Source: Nevskia sp.
GTDB lineage: Bacteria > Pseudomonadota > Gammaproteobacteria > Nevskiales > Nevskiaceae
Assembly (NCBI GenBank): GCA_023229645.1
Contig: JALNYU010000037.1
Location: 1 to 14,501, forward strand
DNA length: 14,501 nt
Direction: 5' to 3'
Shown here: piece by piece, positions 6,936 through 14,480 of the stretch
Layout of the letters: each line of letters begins with the position of its first letter
How positions within the stretch are numbered: the stretch's first letter is position 1
The notes under the pieces: generated by a model
The model's input: only the letters and a program-made list of their open reading frames with translations
Told to the model about the DNA's origin: nothing
The model's database searches: none
Position numbers and translations under genes: made by a program

Positions 6936-6939
6936 TTTC

Positions 6940-6966
6940 AGTGTCCGTCAGAATTGGACCAGTTCA
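6940..6966 (-). repeat. Right terminal inverted repeat of the IS3 element
   Basis: Read on the minus strand it begins TGAACTGGTCCA and ends ACGGACACT, pairing with the left end at 5722-5748. It follows the orfB stop directly. Confidence 0.9.
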
Positions 6967-7010
6967 TTCGTATACCGATAAACCTTTCGCGGTCCCGTAA
7001 TCCTTGCCAT
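6967..7010 (-). pseudogene. First 14 codons of another transposase OrfA, cut by the IS3 element
   Basis: ATG 7010-7008 has a good ribosome site (GGAGAG, 7 bases upstream). It opens MARITGPRKVYRYT, which resembles the N-terminus of a separate group of IS3-type OrfA proteins (M-R-TGPRKVYRYSDEF-A-AV). The frame then hits the IS3 right end and stops within four codons. The continuation is not present on the other side of the element. The preceding sequence (7030-7060, TGTCAACTATTTCGGGTCAAG on the plus strand) may hold that older element's terminus. Confidence 0.5.
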
Positions 7011-7164
7011 TATTCTCTCCAACCTTGTTGGGTCAGAGTGTCAACTATTTCGGGTCAAGTCCCTCAAAGCAAAGTCTCTCAATGATAGGGGTGCGGCCAA
7101 TGGTGCTGTAAATTGAATTGCTAGAAGTGTACCTGCTCGGCTTTCTACGGTCGACGAATCAAAT

Positions 7165-7429
7165 ATGGCTCATTCATTCAAGGCGGACATCCGTGCGACG
7201 CGATGTGATCGTATCGGCTGGATCTGAGTGCTGCCGGCGTCGGCACCGTACTGGGGCCCCTCAACACGTATACGGGACGGTTACAACAGGACATTGCGTT
7301 GGGGCCGGAGGTGCGCGATCACGACGTGCGTACCAGCTACCTGAGCCTTGCGGCGCGCTGTGGCGGGCGTTCGCCGCTGGTTCCGGCATCGATGGCCCGC
7401 TGCGGATGTCGATGCACGAGTGGATAAGC
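7165..7429 (+). pseudogene. Frameshifted fragment of an unrecognised gene
   Basis: ATG 7165 starts MAHSFKADIRATRCDRIG in one frame. From about 7221 the next frame continues with LDLSAAGVGTVLGPLNTYTG and then RLQQDIALGPEVRDHDVRTS, ending at 7429. Both pieces have protein-like composition, and their joining implies a frameshift near 7219-7222. I cannot name the family. Confidence 0.25.
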
Positions 7430-7442
7430 TAGCCATACCAAT

Positions 7443-7637
7443 TCAAAAGGCCTTGGTTTGCAGGTACCGCTCGCGTTGCTGGCTTATCTCAGCAAAGCAC
7501 TCACGCCCAAATTGCTTGCCGGGAAGCGTGGCAGCCGGTGCACCGCCGCCCCGCCGCCCCAGCGTTGTCAGCACGACGAAGCCGTAGATCACGATAAACA
7601 CACAGTGTCGACATTGAAAATCACCGGCCACACCCAA
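7443..7637 (-). CDS. Possible small single-helix protein
   Basis: A 64-codon frame from TTG 7637 (or GTG codons further in) ends at TGA 7443-7445. It shows one hydrophobic stretch (VFIVIYGFVVLTTLG, residues about 13-27), then a GRRGGGAPAATLPG linker and a polar, charged tail (EISQQRERYLQTKAF). The layout is credible for a small membrane protein, but there is no ribosome site and the start is unclear. An ATG in another frame just upstream (ATGTCGACACTG) suggests a possible frameshift at its beginning. Confidence 0.25.
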   Translation of the reverse strand: MGVAGDFQCRHCVFIVIYGFVVLTTLGRRGGGAPAATLPGKQFGRECFAEISQQRERYLQTKAF

Positions 7638-7710
7638 AACGGTGCAATCGGCGGAGAAAAAATGCGAATGGTTGCCCCTCCGAGGTTATTGCGCTCATGA
7701 CGCGCGGGCT

Positions 7711-7740
7711 GAATTCTGTGATTACGACCCCGCAGAATTC
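7711..7740. repeat. Inverted repeat upstream of the cytochrome cluster
   Basis: Perfect 8-base arms, GAATTCTG (7711-7718) and CAGAATTC (7733-7740), are separated by 14 bases, with CGCGC/GCGCG outside them. It is about 150 bases before the first cytochrome gene and has no T-run. It could be an operator or a chance hairpin. Confidence 0.35.
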
Positions 7741-7887
7741 GCGCGGTTGGTGCGCCAATGTTCGATAGCAGACTGAGCGACACAGGTGCGCTCTGTAGAT
7801 TCGATGGCGGAGTCAGTTGCGATCTGACGGCGGCCGCTGTGTCCGCTACTCAGCTGGCACGGTATCGACCGCTGAGGTAGCCCTGAC

Positions 7888-8927
7888 GTGCTCGCACCTT
7901 TTTCGCTTTCATCGCGCTTGGCCGGGTTGGCGTTGTTGATTAGTCCGCTGGCGTGGTCGGCCGATTGGCAGGCGCTTCCATCGAGAGCGCCGGAGTCTGC
8001 GGACAATCCTTCGACGCCGGCCAAGATTGAGCTGGGCAAGATGCTGTTCTTCGATCCGCGCCTATCGTCAACCGGCACGCTGTCGTGTTTCTCCTGCCAC
8101 AACGTCATGGAGGGCGGTGATGATCATCGGCCGACTTCGATTGGTGTGCACGATCAGCTCGGCGGACGCAATTCACCGACGGTTTGGAACTCGGCTTTCT
8201 TGTCAGTGCAGTTCTGGGACGGCCGCGCGCCGACGCTGGAAGCGCAGGCCAAGGACCCGATCGTCAACCCGATTGAAATGGGTATGTCGGGAATAGGACT
8301 GGCGGTTGATCGCATTAAGTGCCTCCCCGGATATCCGCAGCTGTTCGAGGGCGCTTTTGGCAAGAAGGCCGGCATCAGCGACGAGACGATCGCGATGGCG
8401 ATTGCCGTCTACGAACGCACGTTGATTACGCCGGATAGTTCCTACGATCTATTCGTAAAGGGCGATAAAACAGCGCTGACCGAGCAGCAGCAGCAGCGCG
8501 GCATGCAAGCGTTTTCCGATGTCGGCGCACGGCTTGTCATTCCGGCGCGAACTTCAGCAGCCCAACGCGCCCAGTTGGCACCGGCTTCTTCATGAAGTTT
8601 CCGACGTATCCTGCGCGTGTTTATGTCGCAGAGTACCGCCTAGTGCTGGACAGCGGCCGTGCGGCCTCGACCAGGAAGGCGGCAGATGCGCACAGGTGGC
8701 GGGTACCGTCGCTACGCAACTTGGTTTACACCGCACCTTACTTCCACAATGGTTCGGTGCAGTCACTGCCCGAAGCGGTTCGGGTGATGGCCGGTACGCA
8801 GCTCAATATGAGCTTGCCGGAATCTCAGGTTGCTGATATATCGACCTTCTTGGAGGCCTTGACCGGAAAATTCCCAGTGCAGACGATGCCAAGATTGCCG
8901 CCAACGCCGGGCAACATGCGTGAGTAG
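7888..8927 (+). pseudogene. Diheme cytochrome c peroxidase (MauG/CcpA family), frameshifted at the second heme site
   Basis: GTG 7888 starts a Sec signal peptide (hydrophobic core LAGLALLISPLAWSA, cleavage after about residue 25). The first heme motif is CFSCH (C67, C70, H71), preceded by GKMLFFDPRLS, a hallmark of this family. The frame ends early at about 8595. The neighbouring frame continues the family perfectly: CHSGANFSSPTRPVGTGFFM, later WRVPSLRNLVYTAPYFHNGS, to the stop at 8925-8927. Restoring one T between 8526 and 8527 would give GGC TGC ACG GCT TGT CAT, i.e. the second heme site CTACH, and an open frame of about 346 residues. The family reduces hydrogen peroxide in the periplasm or oxidises protein partners with electrons from small cytochromes. 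Either a recent mutation or a sequencing error explains the break. Confidence 0.88.
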
Positions 8928-8963
8928 CGTAATCCGCCCCCGGCCGTCGCTCGACACACGCGG

Positions 8964-9542
8964 ATGAAGCCCTCGTTGCTAGGGCGTGAAGTGTTGCCGC
9001 TGCTGCTGCTTTTCGTGGGAATGGTGGCCGCCACTTCGCTGTTGGATGCGGCGCTGCATCAGCTCAATCTGCGCTGGGTCGGGCGTTATCTCGGCATTCC
9101 AGGTGTGATGCTAATCGCGGTTTCGATGATCTATTCGCTGCGCAAGCACAAATGGATCAGCTGGGGCCAGCCGGCCCGGTTGCTGAAGCTGCACAAGCTG
9201 CTCGCCTGGCTAGGTTCGGTGCTGGTGTTGGTGCACGCCGGCATCCATTTCAATTCGGTCCTGCCGTGGCTCGCCATTGCCGCGATGCTGACGAATGTCG
9301 TCAGTGGGCTCACCGGAAGCTTTCTGATTGGCCGGGCGCGGTCGTTTGTTGAATCGCGACGAACATCGCTGGCCACCGAAGGGCTGAGCGCCACCGACAT
9401 TGAGTCGCGGTTATTCTGGGACGCCACCATGCTGGACCTTCTCAAGGGCTGGCGCGTGGTGCATCTCCCCATTGCGCTGGCGTTCGTCGTGCTAGCGCTC
9501 GCGCACATCCTGAGTATCTTCATCTTCTGGGGCTGGCGATGA
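8964..9542 (+). CDS. Five-helix b-type cytochrome-like membrane protein
   Basis: The 192-residue protein has five predicted membrane helices: about 10-30, 42-59, 75-95, 99-122 and 165-189. Histidines placed as heme ligands are H77 and H91 (KLHKLLAWLG; VHAGIHF, with H95 also there) and H167 and H181 (VVHLPIA; LAHILSIF). Each pair is 14 residues apart, as in di-heme cytochromes b. The resemblance is to cytochrome b561/ferric-reductase-like domains, but I cannot name a family. It starts 36 bases after the peroxidase stop with a weak ribosome site, and its TGA overlaps the ATG of the octaheme gene, so the two are translationally coupled. Carrying electrons from the quinone pool to the octaheme subunit is inference. 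Confidence 0.75.
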   Translation: MKPSLLGREVLPLLLLFVGMVAATSLLDAALHQLNLRWVGRYLGIPGVMLIAVSMIYSLRKHKWISWGQPARLLKLHKLLAWLGSVLVLVHAGIHFNSVLPWLAIAAMLTNVVSGLTGSFLIGRARSFVESRRTSLATEGLSATDIESRLFWDATMLDLLKGWRVVHLPIALAFVVLALAHILSIFIFWGWR

Positions 9543-10261
9543 AAGGGCCAGGGTTATGGCGGGCGGTGATTGCAGTGCTGGTCAGCGTGCTGGTTCTGGT
9601 CTTTGTGTTTCCGGAGCCGATGATCAGCCCCGGCGGTATGCTCAAGGGGCATCAATTCCTGAGCAAAAACTGCTTTGCCTGCCACACCCCGCTATTGGGC
9701 AGCCGTTCTGAAAAGTGCGTGAGCTGCCACGCGGTGGCGCGCATCGGATTGTTCACCACAACCGGGCAGCCGATCAGCGGCAAGGATGTATCGGTGCCGT
9801 TCCATCAACAGCTTACCGAGCAAACCTGCACCACCTGCCACGCCGAGCACGCCGGGCCGGACGCGGCGCTCGCGATGCATCCGTTCTCTCATACGCTGCT
9901 GCAAGCTGAGGTGCGCACGCAATGCGCGTCCTGCCATATCAAGCCTCAAAACGCGCTGCATCGGCAGCTAACCAGCGGCTGCCAGCAATGCCACAGCACC
10001 GAGAAATGGCGCCCCGCAACCTTTGACCATGCGCAACGCTTCGTATTGGATGGCGACCACAACGTCGCCTGCGCAACCTGCCATGTGGCGAACGACTTCA
10101 GCCGCTACACCTGCTACGGCTGCCACGAACACTCGCCGGCGGGAATACGGGCCAAGCATGAGAGAGAAGGTATTCGCGACTTCGCAAACTGCGTCGAGTG
10201 CCATCGCAGCGCTGAAGAAGGCGGCGAGGGCGATGAACATCACGGCAACGCGCGTGATTGA
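9539..10261 (+). CDS. Membrane-anchored octaheme c-type cytochrome (cytochrome c3-like)
   Basis: The 240-residue protein has an uncleaved N-terminal anchor (about 8-24, VIAVLVSVLVLVFVF), then eight CxxCH motifs: CFACH 45-49, CVSCH 60-64, CTTCH 97-101, CASCH 129-133, CQQCH 148-152, CATCH 178-182, CYGCH 192-196 and CVECH 218-222. Many spare histidines (H38, H89, H104, H118, H141, H164, H174, H207) can give bis-His ligation. The motifs are dense, as in cytochrome c3/c7 and NapC/NrfH-type electron carriers, not catalytic octaheme reductases, which are longer. The ATG overlaps the previous stop (ATGA). The likely role is a periplasmic electron wire between the membrane b-type subunits and a partner. 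Confidence 0.88.
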   Translation: MKGPGLWRAVIAVLVSVLVLVFVFPEPMISPGGMLKGHQFLSKNCFACHTPLLGSRSEKCVSCHAVARIGLFTTTGQPISGKDVSVPFHQQLTEQTCTTCHAEHAGPDAALAMHPFSHTLLQAEVRTQCASCHIKPQNALHRQLTSGCQQCHSTEKWRPATFDHAQRFVLDGDHNVACATCHVANDFSRYTCYGCHEHSPAGIRAKHEREGIRDFANCVECHRSAEEGGEGDEHHGNARD

Positions 10262-10273
10262 ACGAGAAAAGCA

Positions 10274-11029
10274 ATGACCGAACTTAAATCGTACAAGGTA
10301 TGGGATGTGCCGACGCGCTGGTTCCACTGGATCACCGTGCTGAGCGTGATTGGGCTAGCGGCGCTGGGTCTGGTGATCTTGAATGCTGGCACGCTCAAGA
10401 TTCCCAACGAAGGCAAGATATTGTTGAAGTCACTCCATGTCTGGGTGGGCTACGTCTTTGCCGTCAACATCGGCGTCCGCATCGTCTGGGGCTTCGTCGG
10501 CAATCACTACGCACGCTGGCGACAGGTTCTGCCGGGTGGGAGCGGCTATCTCGCGCGCGTTCGCAGCTATGCAGCAGCGTTTGCCGCTGGGCGCCCGCAA
10601 CACTACCTAGGGCACAATCCACTGGGGCGCTTCGCGGTCGCGGTGTTGCTCGTGCTGATCGCGATGCAGGCACTCACCGGCTTGGTGCTGGCCGGGACCG
10701 ACATCTACTTTCCGCCGTTCGGACACTGGATTGCGCAGTGGATTGCCGCCCCAGGGGTGGATCCCGCAACGCTGGTGCCGTACTCACCAGAGATGTACGA
10801 CGAGACCACATATGCCGACATGCGGGCAATGCGCGAGCCAATCGGGGTGCTGCACCTGTATGGTTTCTATGTGCTTGGCGCAGTGATCGTTCTGCACATC
10901 ACGGCGGTTGTCGTCACCGAGCTGCGCGAAGGCGGCACGCTCATTTCGGCGATGTTCACCGGCCGTAAGCTGATACCCGGACAACCTGTTGATATGCCTG
11001 ATTCCGCGACCTCCAAAAGCGCCCCGTAG
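10274..11029 (+). CDS. Ni/Fe-hydrogenase-type di-heme cytochrome b (cytochrome b561 family)
   Basis: The 251-residue protein opens with the family signature VWDVPTRWFHW (H18), then SLHVWVGY (H55), GHNPLGR at 113-119, and two more histidines in late helices, H194 (VLHLYGFY) and H208 (VLHITAVV). These four are the usual axial ligands of its two hemes b. Four membrane helices fit about 19-37, 53-74, 120-140 and 191-214. Such proteins move electrons between quinones and periplasmic redox partners. The gene starts 12 bases after the octaheme gene, with GAGAAAAG upstream. The extended loop around 145-190 is longer than in minimal members. No hydrogenase subunit is in the window, so the partner is probably the octaheme protein. 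Confidence 0.88.
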   Translation: MTELKSYKVWDVPTRWFHWITVLSVIGLAALGLVILNAGTLKIPNEGKILLKSLHVWVGYVFAVNIGVRIVWGFVGNHYARWRQVLPGGSGYLARVRSYAAAFAAGRPQHYLGHNPLGRFAVAVLLVLIAMQALTGLVLAGTDIYFPPFGHWIAQWIAAPGVDPATLVPYSPEMYDETTYADMRAMREPIGVLHLYGFYVLGAVIVLHITAVVVTELREGGTLISAMFTGRKLIPGQPVDMPDSATSKSAP

Positions 11030-11031
11030 CC

Positions 11032-12834
11032 ATGTATTTACTAAACGAACCCGCACGCTATCTGTTCTTCACCGGCAAGGGCGGCGTCGGCAAAACAACG
11101 TTGGCCTGTGCGACTGCGATTGCCCTGGCCGACGCCGGCAAGACCGTACTGTTGGTCAGCACCGATCCGGCCTCGAATCTCGATGAAATGCTGGCCGTGA
11201 CGCTGAGCAACGTGCCAACGCCGGTGCCCGGTGTACCGCGTCTATCGGCGATGAATATCGATCCTAAAGCCGCCGCCGATGCCTACCGCCAGCGCGTGAT
11301 TCAGCAGATGCCCGCGTCCACCGAAGGCGAGCGGGCGCAAGTTCGCGAAGAACTGAGCGGCGCCTGCACCACCGAGATCGCTTCATTCGATGAGTTCGCC
11401 GGGCTGCTGACGGATGCCGCGCCGAAGGTCGATCACATCATCTTCGACACCGCACCGACCGGACACACGCTGCGCCTGCTGAGCCTGCCCAAAGCCTGGA
11501 CGGGCTTCCTGCAAGACAATGATCGTGGCGCATCCTGTCTGGGTCCGCATTCGGGGCTGAAGATGCAGGAGTCGCGCTTCCGCACGGCGCTGGCGACGTT
11601 GTCTGATCCCGAGCGCACCCGCATCGTGTTGGTGACGCGAGCCGATCCTCGCGCGCTCGCTGAGGCGGCGCGCACCGCAGACGATCTGAATGCCCTCGGC
11701 ATCGGCAACCAGCACCTCGCGATCAACGCCGTGTTTCACGCAAGCCGCGGCGATGATCCAGTCGCCGTCGCCTATGAAGCCCAAGGACACGCGGCGCTGG
11801 CATCGATGCCAGCCTCCATCCGCGGCTTATCCCGCGATGAGATTCCACTGCGAGCGTTCGACATGGTCGGGCTCCCAGCGCTGCGCGCCGTGCTATCGCC
11901 GCCGGCTGCGCAGCCGGTGACGGCAGATAACACCGATGCTGAACCCGAATCCGTTCCGGCGGCCGATTCGCTGGATCAATTGGTCGAGTCGCTGGCGCAA
12001 TCGGGGCACGGTCTGATCATGGTCATGGGCAAAGGGGGTGTCGGCAAGACCAGCATCGCCGCGGCGCTGGCGCTGGGTTTAGTTGAGCGCGGGCATCCAG
12101 TGCATTTATCGACCACCGATCCCGCTGCACACCTAGCCGCAACCCTGGTTGATGCCGTGCCTGGCCTGAGCGTAGATCGCATCGACCCGAAGGCCGAAAC
12201 CGCGCGTTATGTTGAGAAGATCATGGCCGGCAAGGGCAGCCATCTAGAGCCGGCGGCACGTGATCTCCTGCGCGAGGACCTGCGCTCGCCGTGCACTGAG
12301 GAGGTTGCGGTGTTTCACGCTTTCTCGCGCATGGTCAATGAAGCCCGTAGTTGTTACGTGATTCTCGATACCGCACCCACCGGCCACACATTGCTGCTGC
12401 TGGATGCCACCGGCGCCTATCACCGCCAGATCGAGCGCGATATGTCGAGCGTTAGCCAGCGCTTTGTTACACCGCTAATGCATCTCCAAGACCCAGATTG
12501 GACCCGCATCATTGTCGTCACACTGCCAGAGACCACGCCGGTATCGGAAGCCGCCGCGCTTCAGGATGACCTGCGCCGCGCACAGATCGAACCATATGCC
12601 TGGGTCATCAATCGCAGCATGTCCGCTGCGCACACGCGTGATCCGCTGTTGGCAGAGCGGATCGCCGGCGAACGCAAGCAAGTCGAACGGGTGCGGAAGG
12701 GTTTGGCCAAGCGCGTGTACGGCGCACCGTGGCTACCGCAATCACCCACCGGCGCCGCGCAACTGCGCAGGCTGCTGCAAGCACCCGTGGCAGTAGGGCA
12801 GCCCAATAGCACCGTTCCGATTCCTGCGCTGTGA
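11032..12834 (+). CDS. arsA: Two-domain ArsA anion-pump ATPase
   Basis: The 600-residue protein has the duplicated ArsA fold. A1 has P-loop GKGGVGKTT at 15-23 and DTAPTGHT at 139-146; A2 has GKGGVGKTS at 333-341 and DTAPTGHT at 446-453, with a linker near 290-325. The three cysteines that bind As(III)/Sb(III) in E. coli ArsA are kept: C112 (LSGACTTEIASFDEF), C169 (GASCLGPHSGLK) and C421 (LRSPCTEEVAVFHAF). This argues for a metalloid-activated ATPase, not a Get3-like targeting factor. ArsA normally drives the ArsB arsenite pump and receives metalloid from ArsD; neither is here. The ATG is two bases after the cytochrome b stop with no obvious ribosome site, suggesting coupling to that gene. Length is normal and both halves look active. 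Confidence 0.92.
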   Translation: MYLLNEPARYLFFTGKGGVGKTTLACATAIALADAGKTVLLVSTDPASNLDEMLAVTLSNVPTPVPGVPRLSAMNIDPKAAADAYRQRVIQQMPASTEGERAQVREELSGACTTEIASFDEFAGLLTDAAPKVDHIIFDTAPTGHTLRLLSLPKAWTGFLQDNDRGASCLGPHSGLKMQESRFRTALATLSDPERTRIVLVTRADPRALAEAARTADDLNALGIGNQHLAINAVFHASRGDDPVAVAYEAQGHAALASMPASIRGLSRDEIPLRAFDMVGLPALRAVLSPPAAQPVTADNTDAEPESVPAADSLDQLVESLAQSGHGLIMVMGKGGVGKTSIAAALALGLVERGHPVHLSTTDPAAHLAATLVDAVPGLSVDRIDPKAETARYVEKIMAGKGSHLEPAARDLLREDLRSPCTEEVAVFHAFSRMVNEARSCYVILDTAPTGHTLLLLDATGAYHRQIERDMSSVSQRFVTPLMHLQDPDWTRIIVVTLPETTPVSEAAALQDDLRRAQIEPYAWVINRSMSAAHTRDPLLAERIAGERKQVERVRKGLAKRVYGAPWLPQSPTGAAQLRRLLQAPVAVGQPNSTVPIPAL

Positions 12835-12928
12835 GCCTCAACTTCGGCTAGTCGCCCGGAGCAGTCGTTTTGATACCGGGGCCATAGCCTGCAATCAGAC
12901 TTCAATCCTCGCAGGATACCGCAGCGCC

Positions 12929-14140
12929 TTGCTGCGCCCATCCGCCGACGATCCGCCGGCCCCTCACGATTCCTGTGTCGTTCCACTCACCGAGTTCGTC
13001 TCGGACTTCGGCGACAGCCTGCTCGCTGCCGTCACCCAGCAGAATCCGCCGGTCTACGACGGAACCTTCGACTACCGCTGCGACGCGATGACGGAGAATC
13101 TCAAGCGCAAGCCGTTCGCGGCACAGCGCGGCGTGGTTCAGGCTGTCACGCGACTGCTGGTCGATGATGGCCAGCCGGCAAGCGTCGTCAATGCCGAAAT
13201 GGGTACGGGCAAAACGATGATGGCGATCGCCATCGCCGCCGTGCTCCACCGGTGCGAAGGCTACCGGCGCTTCCTTGTCATCTCGCCGCCGCACCTGGTC
13301 TACAAATGGCGGGGAGATTCTCGAAACCATCGCCGGTGCCCGCGTCACGGTGCTGAATGGTCCCGACACGCTGCGCAAGCTGTTGCAGTTGCGTGATCCG
13401 GCACGGCCGCCCTGCGAAGGGCCTGAGTTCTTCGTACTCGGCCGCGTGCGGATGCGGCTGGGATTTCACTGGAAGGCGGCGTACTCAACGTGCTGCTGGC
13501 TTGGCCGGACTGCGCGTTCCGCGACGAACTCGTGCGGCATCCGCGCACGCGGGTGCTGCTTGCCAATGTGCCAGCGATCTTCGGCGGATCGGAAGCGATG
13601 CCGAAGAAAGCCGATGTCATCGACCTGTGCAAGGCCGAGAAGGCGAGAGGCCGGCGCGTGCTGGTATACAGCGTCTACTCGGGCACGCGGGATACAACCA
13701 GCCGGCTCAAGGCGATGTGCGAAGCCGAAGGGCTGCGGGCAGCGGTGCTGCGGGCCAGCATCGACACCAGCCGGCGCGAGGACTGGATCTTCGAGCAGGT
13801 GGACCGGGGCGTGGATGTGCTCATCACAAACCCGGAGCTGGTGAAGACCGGCCTCGACCTGCTCGACTTTCCGACGATCGCGTTTCTCCAGACGGGTTGG
13901 AATGTGTACACACTCCAGCAAGCGGCGAGACGCTCATGGCGCATCGGTCAGAAGCTGCCAGTCGACGTGCATTTCTTCGGCTACGGTGGCACGACGCAGA
14001 TTACCTGCTTGCAGCTGATGGCGAAGAAGATCGCCGTCAGCCAGTCCACGTCCGGCGATGTGCCCGATACGGGCCTCGACGTGCTGAACCAGGAAGACGA
14101 CTCGATTGAGGTCGCGCTGGCGAAGCAGTTGTTGCGGTAG
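12929..14140 (+). pseudogene. SNF2-type DEAD/DEAH helicase, frameshifted and internally deleted
   Basis: Three pieces in two frames make up one helicase. Piece one (frame from 12929, start uncertain; TTG or missing) carries motif I, NAEMGTGKTMMAIA at 13190 onward, and motif Ia, LVISPPHLVYKW. The frame then shifts near 13311-13316, where KWR-REILETIAG would be expected; about two bases seem lost. Piece two runs GEILETIAGARVTVLNGPDT to GFHWKAAY. The first frame resumes near 13474-13490 with GVLNVLLAWPDCAFRDEL and runs to TAG 14138-14140. This last piece holds motif V (VLITNPELVKTGLDLLDF) and motif VI (QAARRSWRIGQ) of SNF2 helicases. Motifs II and III and any zinc-binding insert are absent, so a large middle segment is deleted. 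Similar helicases occur in integrative conjugative elements and plasmids. The product cannot be an active helicase. Confidence 0.85.
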
Positions 14141-14153
14141 CTGGACTTTCCTT

Positions 14154-14178
14154 GGGGCCGTGAAAACGGCCCCTTTTT
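14154..14178 (+). terminator. Strong intrinsic terminator after the helicase pseudogene
   Basis: A perfect 8-bp stem (GGGGCCGT/ACGGCCCC, arms 14154-14161 and 14166-14173) with a GAAA tetraloop is followed by five T. It begins 13 bases past the helicase stop. Confidence 0.92.
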
Positions 14179-14435
14179 CTTGGACGGATTTAAGCCTGCT
14201 GCCTGAACGTCTGCATGCGGCGTGGAACGGTCAGTTGGTGCCGGGACGTAGGATGATCGCTTTCAGGCGCTGCCGCCCACAATCTGACGCTTTGTTGCCG
14301 CCAGAAATTGATCGACCTGATAATCGCCATCGGGGCACCAAACCAGCAGGATCGATCCCTTGTGCGGGACCAAAAGGGGTTATCTGGTTGAAGAAGGAAA
14401 AAGCGGCGGTTTGCGATTCTTTATAAATCAATGAC

Positions 14436-14466
14436 TTACAAGCATTATTTTCAGATAACCTATAAT
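14436..14466 (+). promoter_or_regulatory. Possible promoter reading out of the window
   Basis: A perfect -10, TATAAT, lies at 14461-14466. The best -35 is TTACAA (14436-14441) at a long spacing of 19. The -10 lies inside the palindrome at 14455-14480, which would suit repressor control of a gene to the right. Confidence 0.35.
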
Positions 14467-14480
14467 AATCAATAGGTTAT
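14455..14480. repeat. AT-rich inverted repeat, possible operator
   Basis: Perfect 9-base arms, ATAACCTAT (14455-14463) and ATAGGTTAT (14472-14480), flank 8 bases. They surround the TATAAT element. There is no T-run, so an operator is more likely than a terminator. Confidence 0.55.

Larger units (their letters stand above)
5722..6966 (+). mobile_element. IS3-family insertion sequence, complete, 1,245 bp
   Basis: The element is bounded by imperfect inverted repeats of 27 bases starting TGAACTGG (20 of 27 positions match). It contains orfA and orfB in the overlapping -1 arrangement typical of IS3, with a DDE integrase core and a slippery A-run. Its size is normal for the family. The flanking triplets differ (GGG on the left, TTC on the right), so no 3-4 base target duplication is visible. 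The element may have mediated a deletion or inversion after insertion. The left flank does not continue the transposase gene that starts on the right flank. Confidence 0.93.
7011..7887. other. Degraded spacer between the insertion sequence and the cytochrome cluster
   Basis: There is no intact gene of convincing composition on either strand. It contains the leader of a broken transposase (7011-7060), a frameshifted protein-like stretch (7165-7429), a small minus-strand frame (7443-7637) and an inverted repeat (7711-7740). The promoter of the cytochrome cluster should lie in the last 200 bases; I see no strong match. Confidence 0.5.

Noticed and set aside
5722..6966. Programmed frameshifting in the IS element as a novel feature
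   Set aside because: It is the normal expression mode of IS3-family transposases.
12850..12886. Weak hairpin CCCGG...CCGGG after arsA, as a terminator
   Set aside because: The stem is only five bases with a long loop and no T-run follows, so termination after arsA is unsupported.
14231..14431. Minus-strand 66-codon frame and plus-strand 14106-14426 frame at the right edge
   Set aside because: The plus frame starts inside the helicase pseudogene and crosses its terminator. The minus frame has no ribosome site and no family I recognise.
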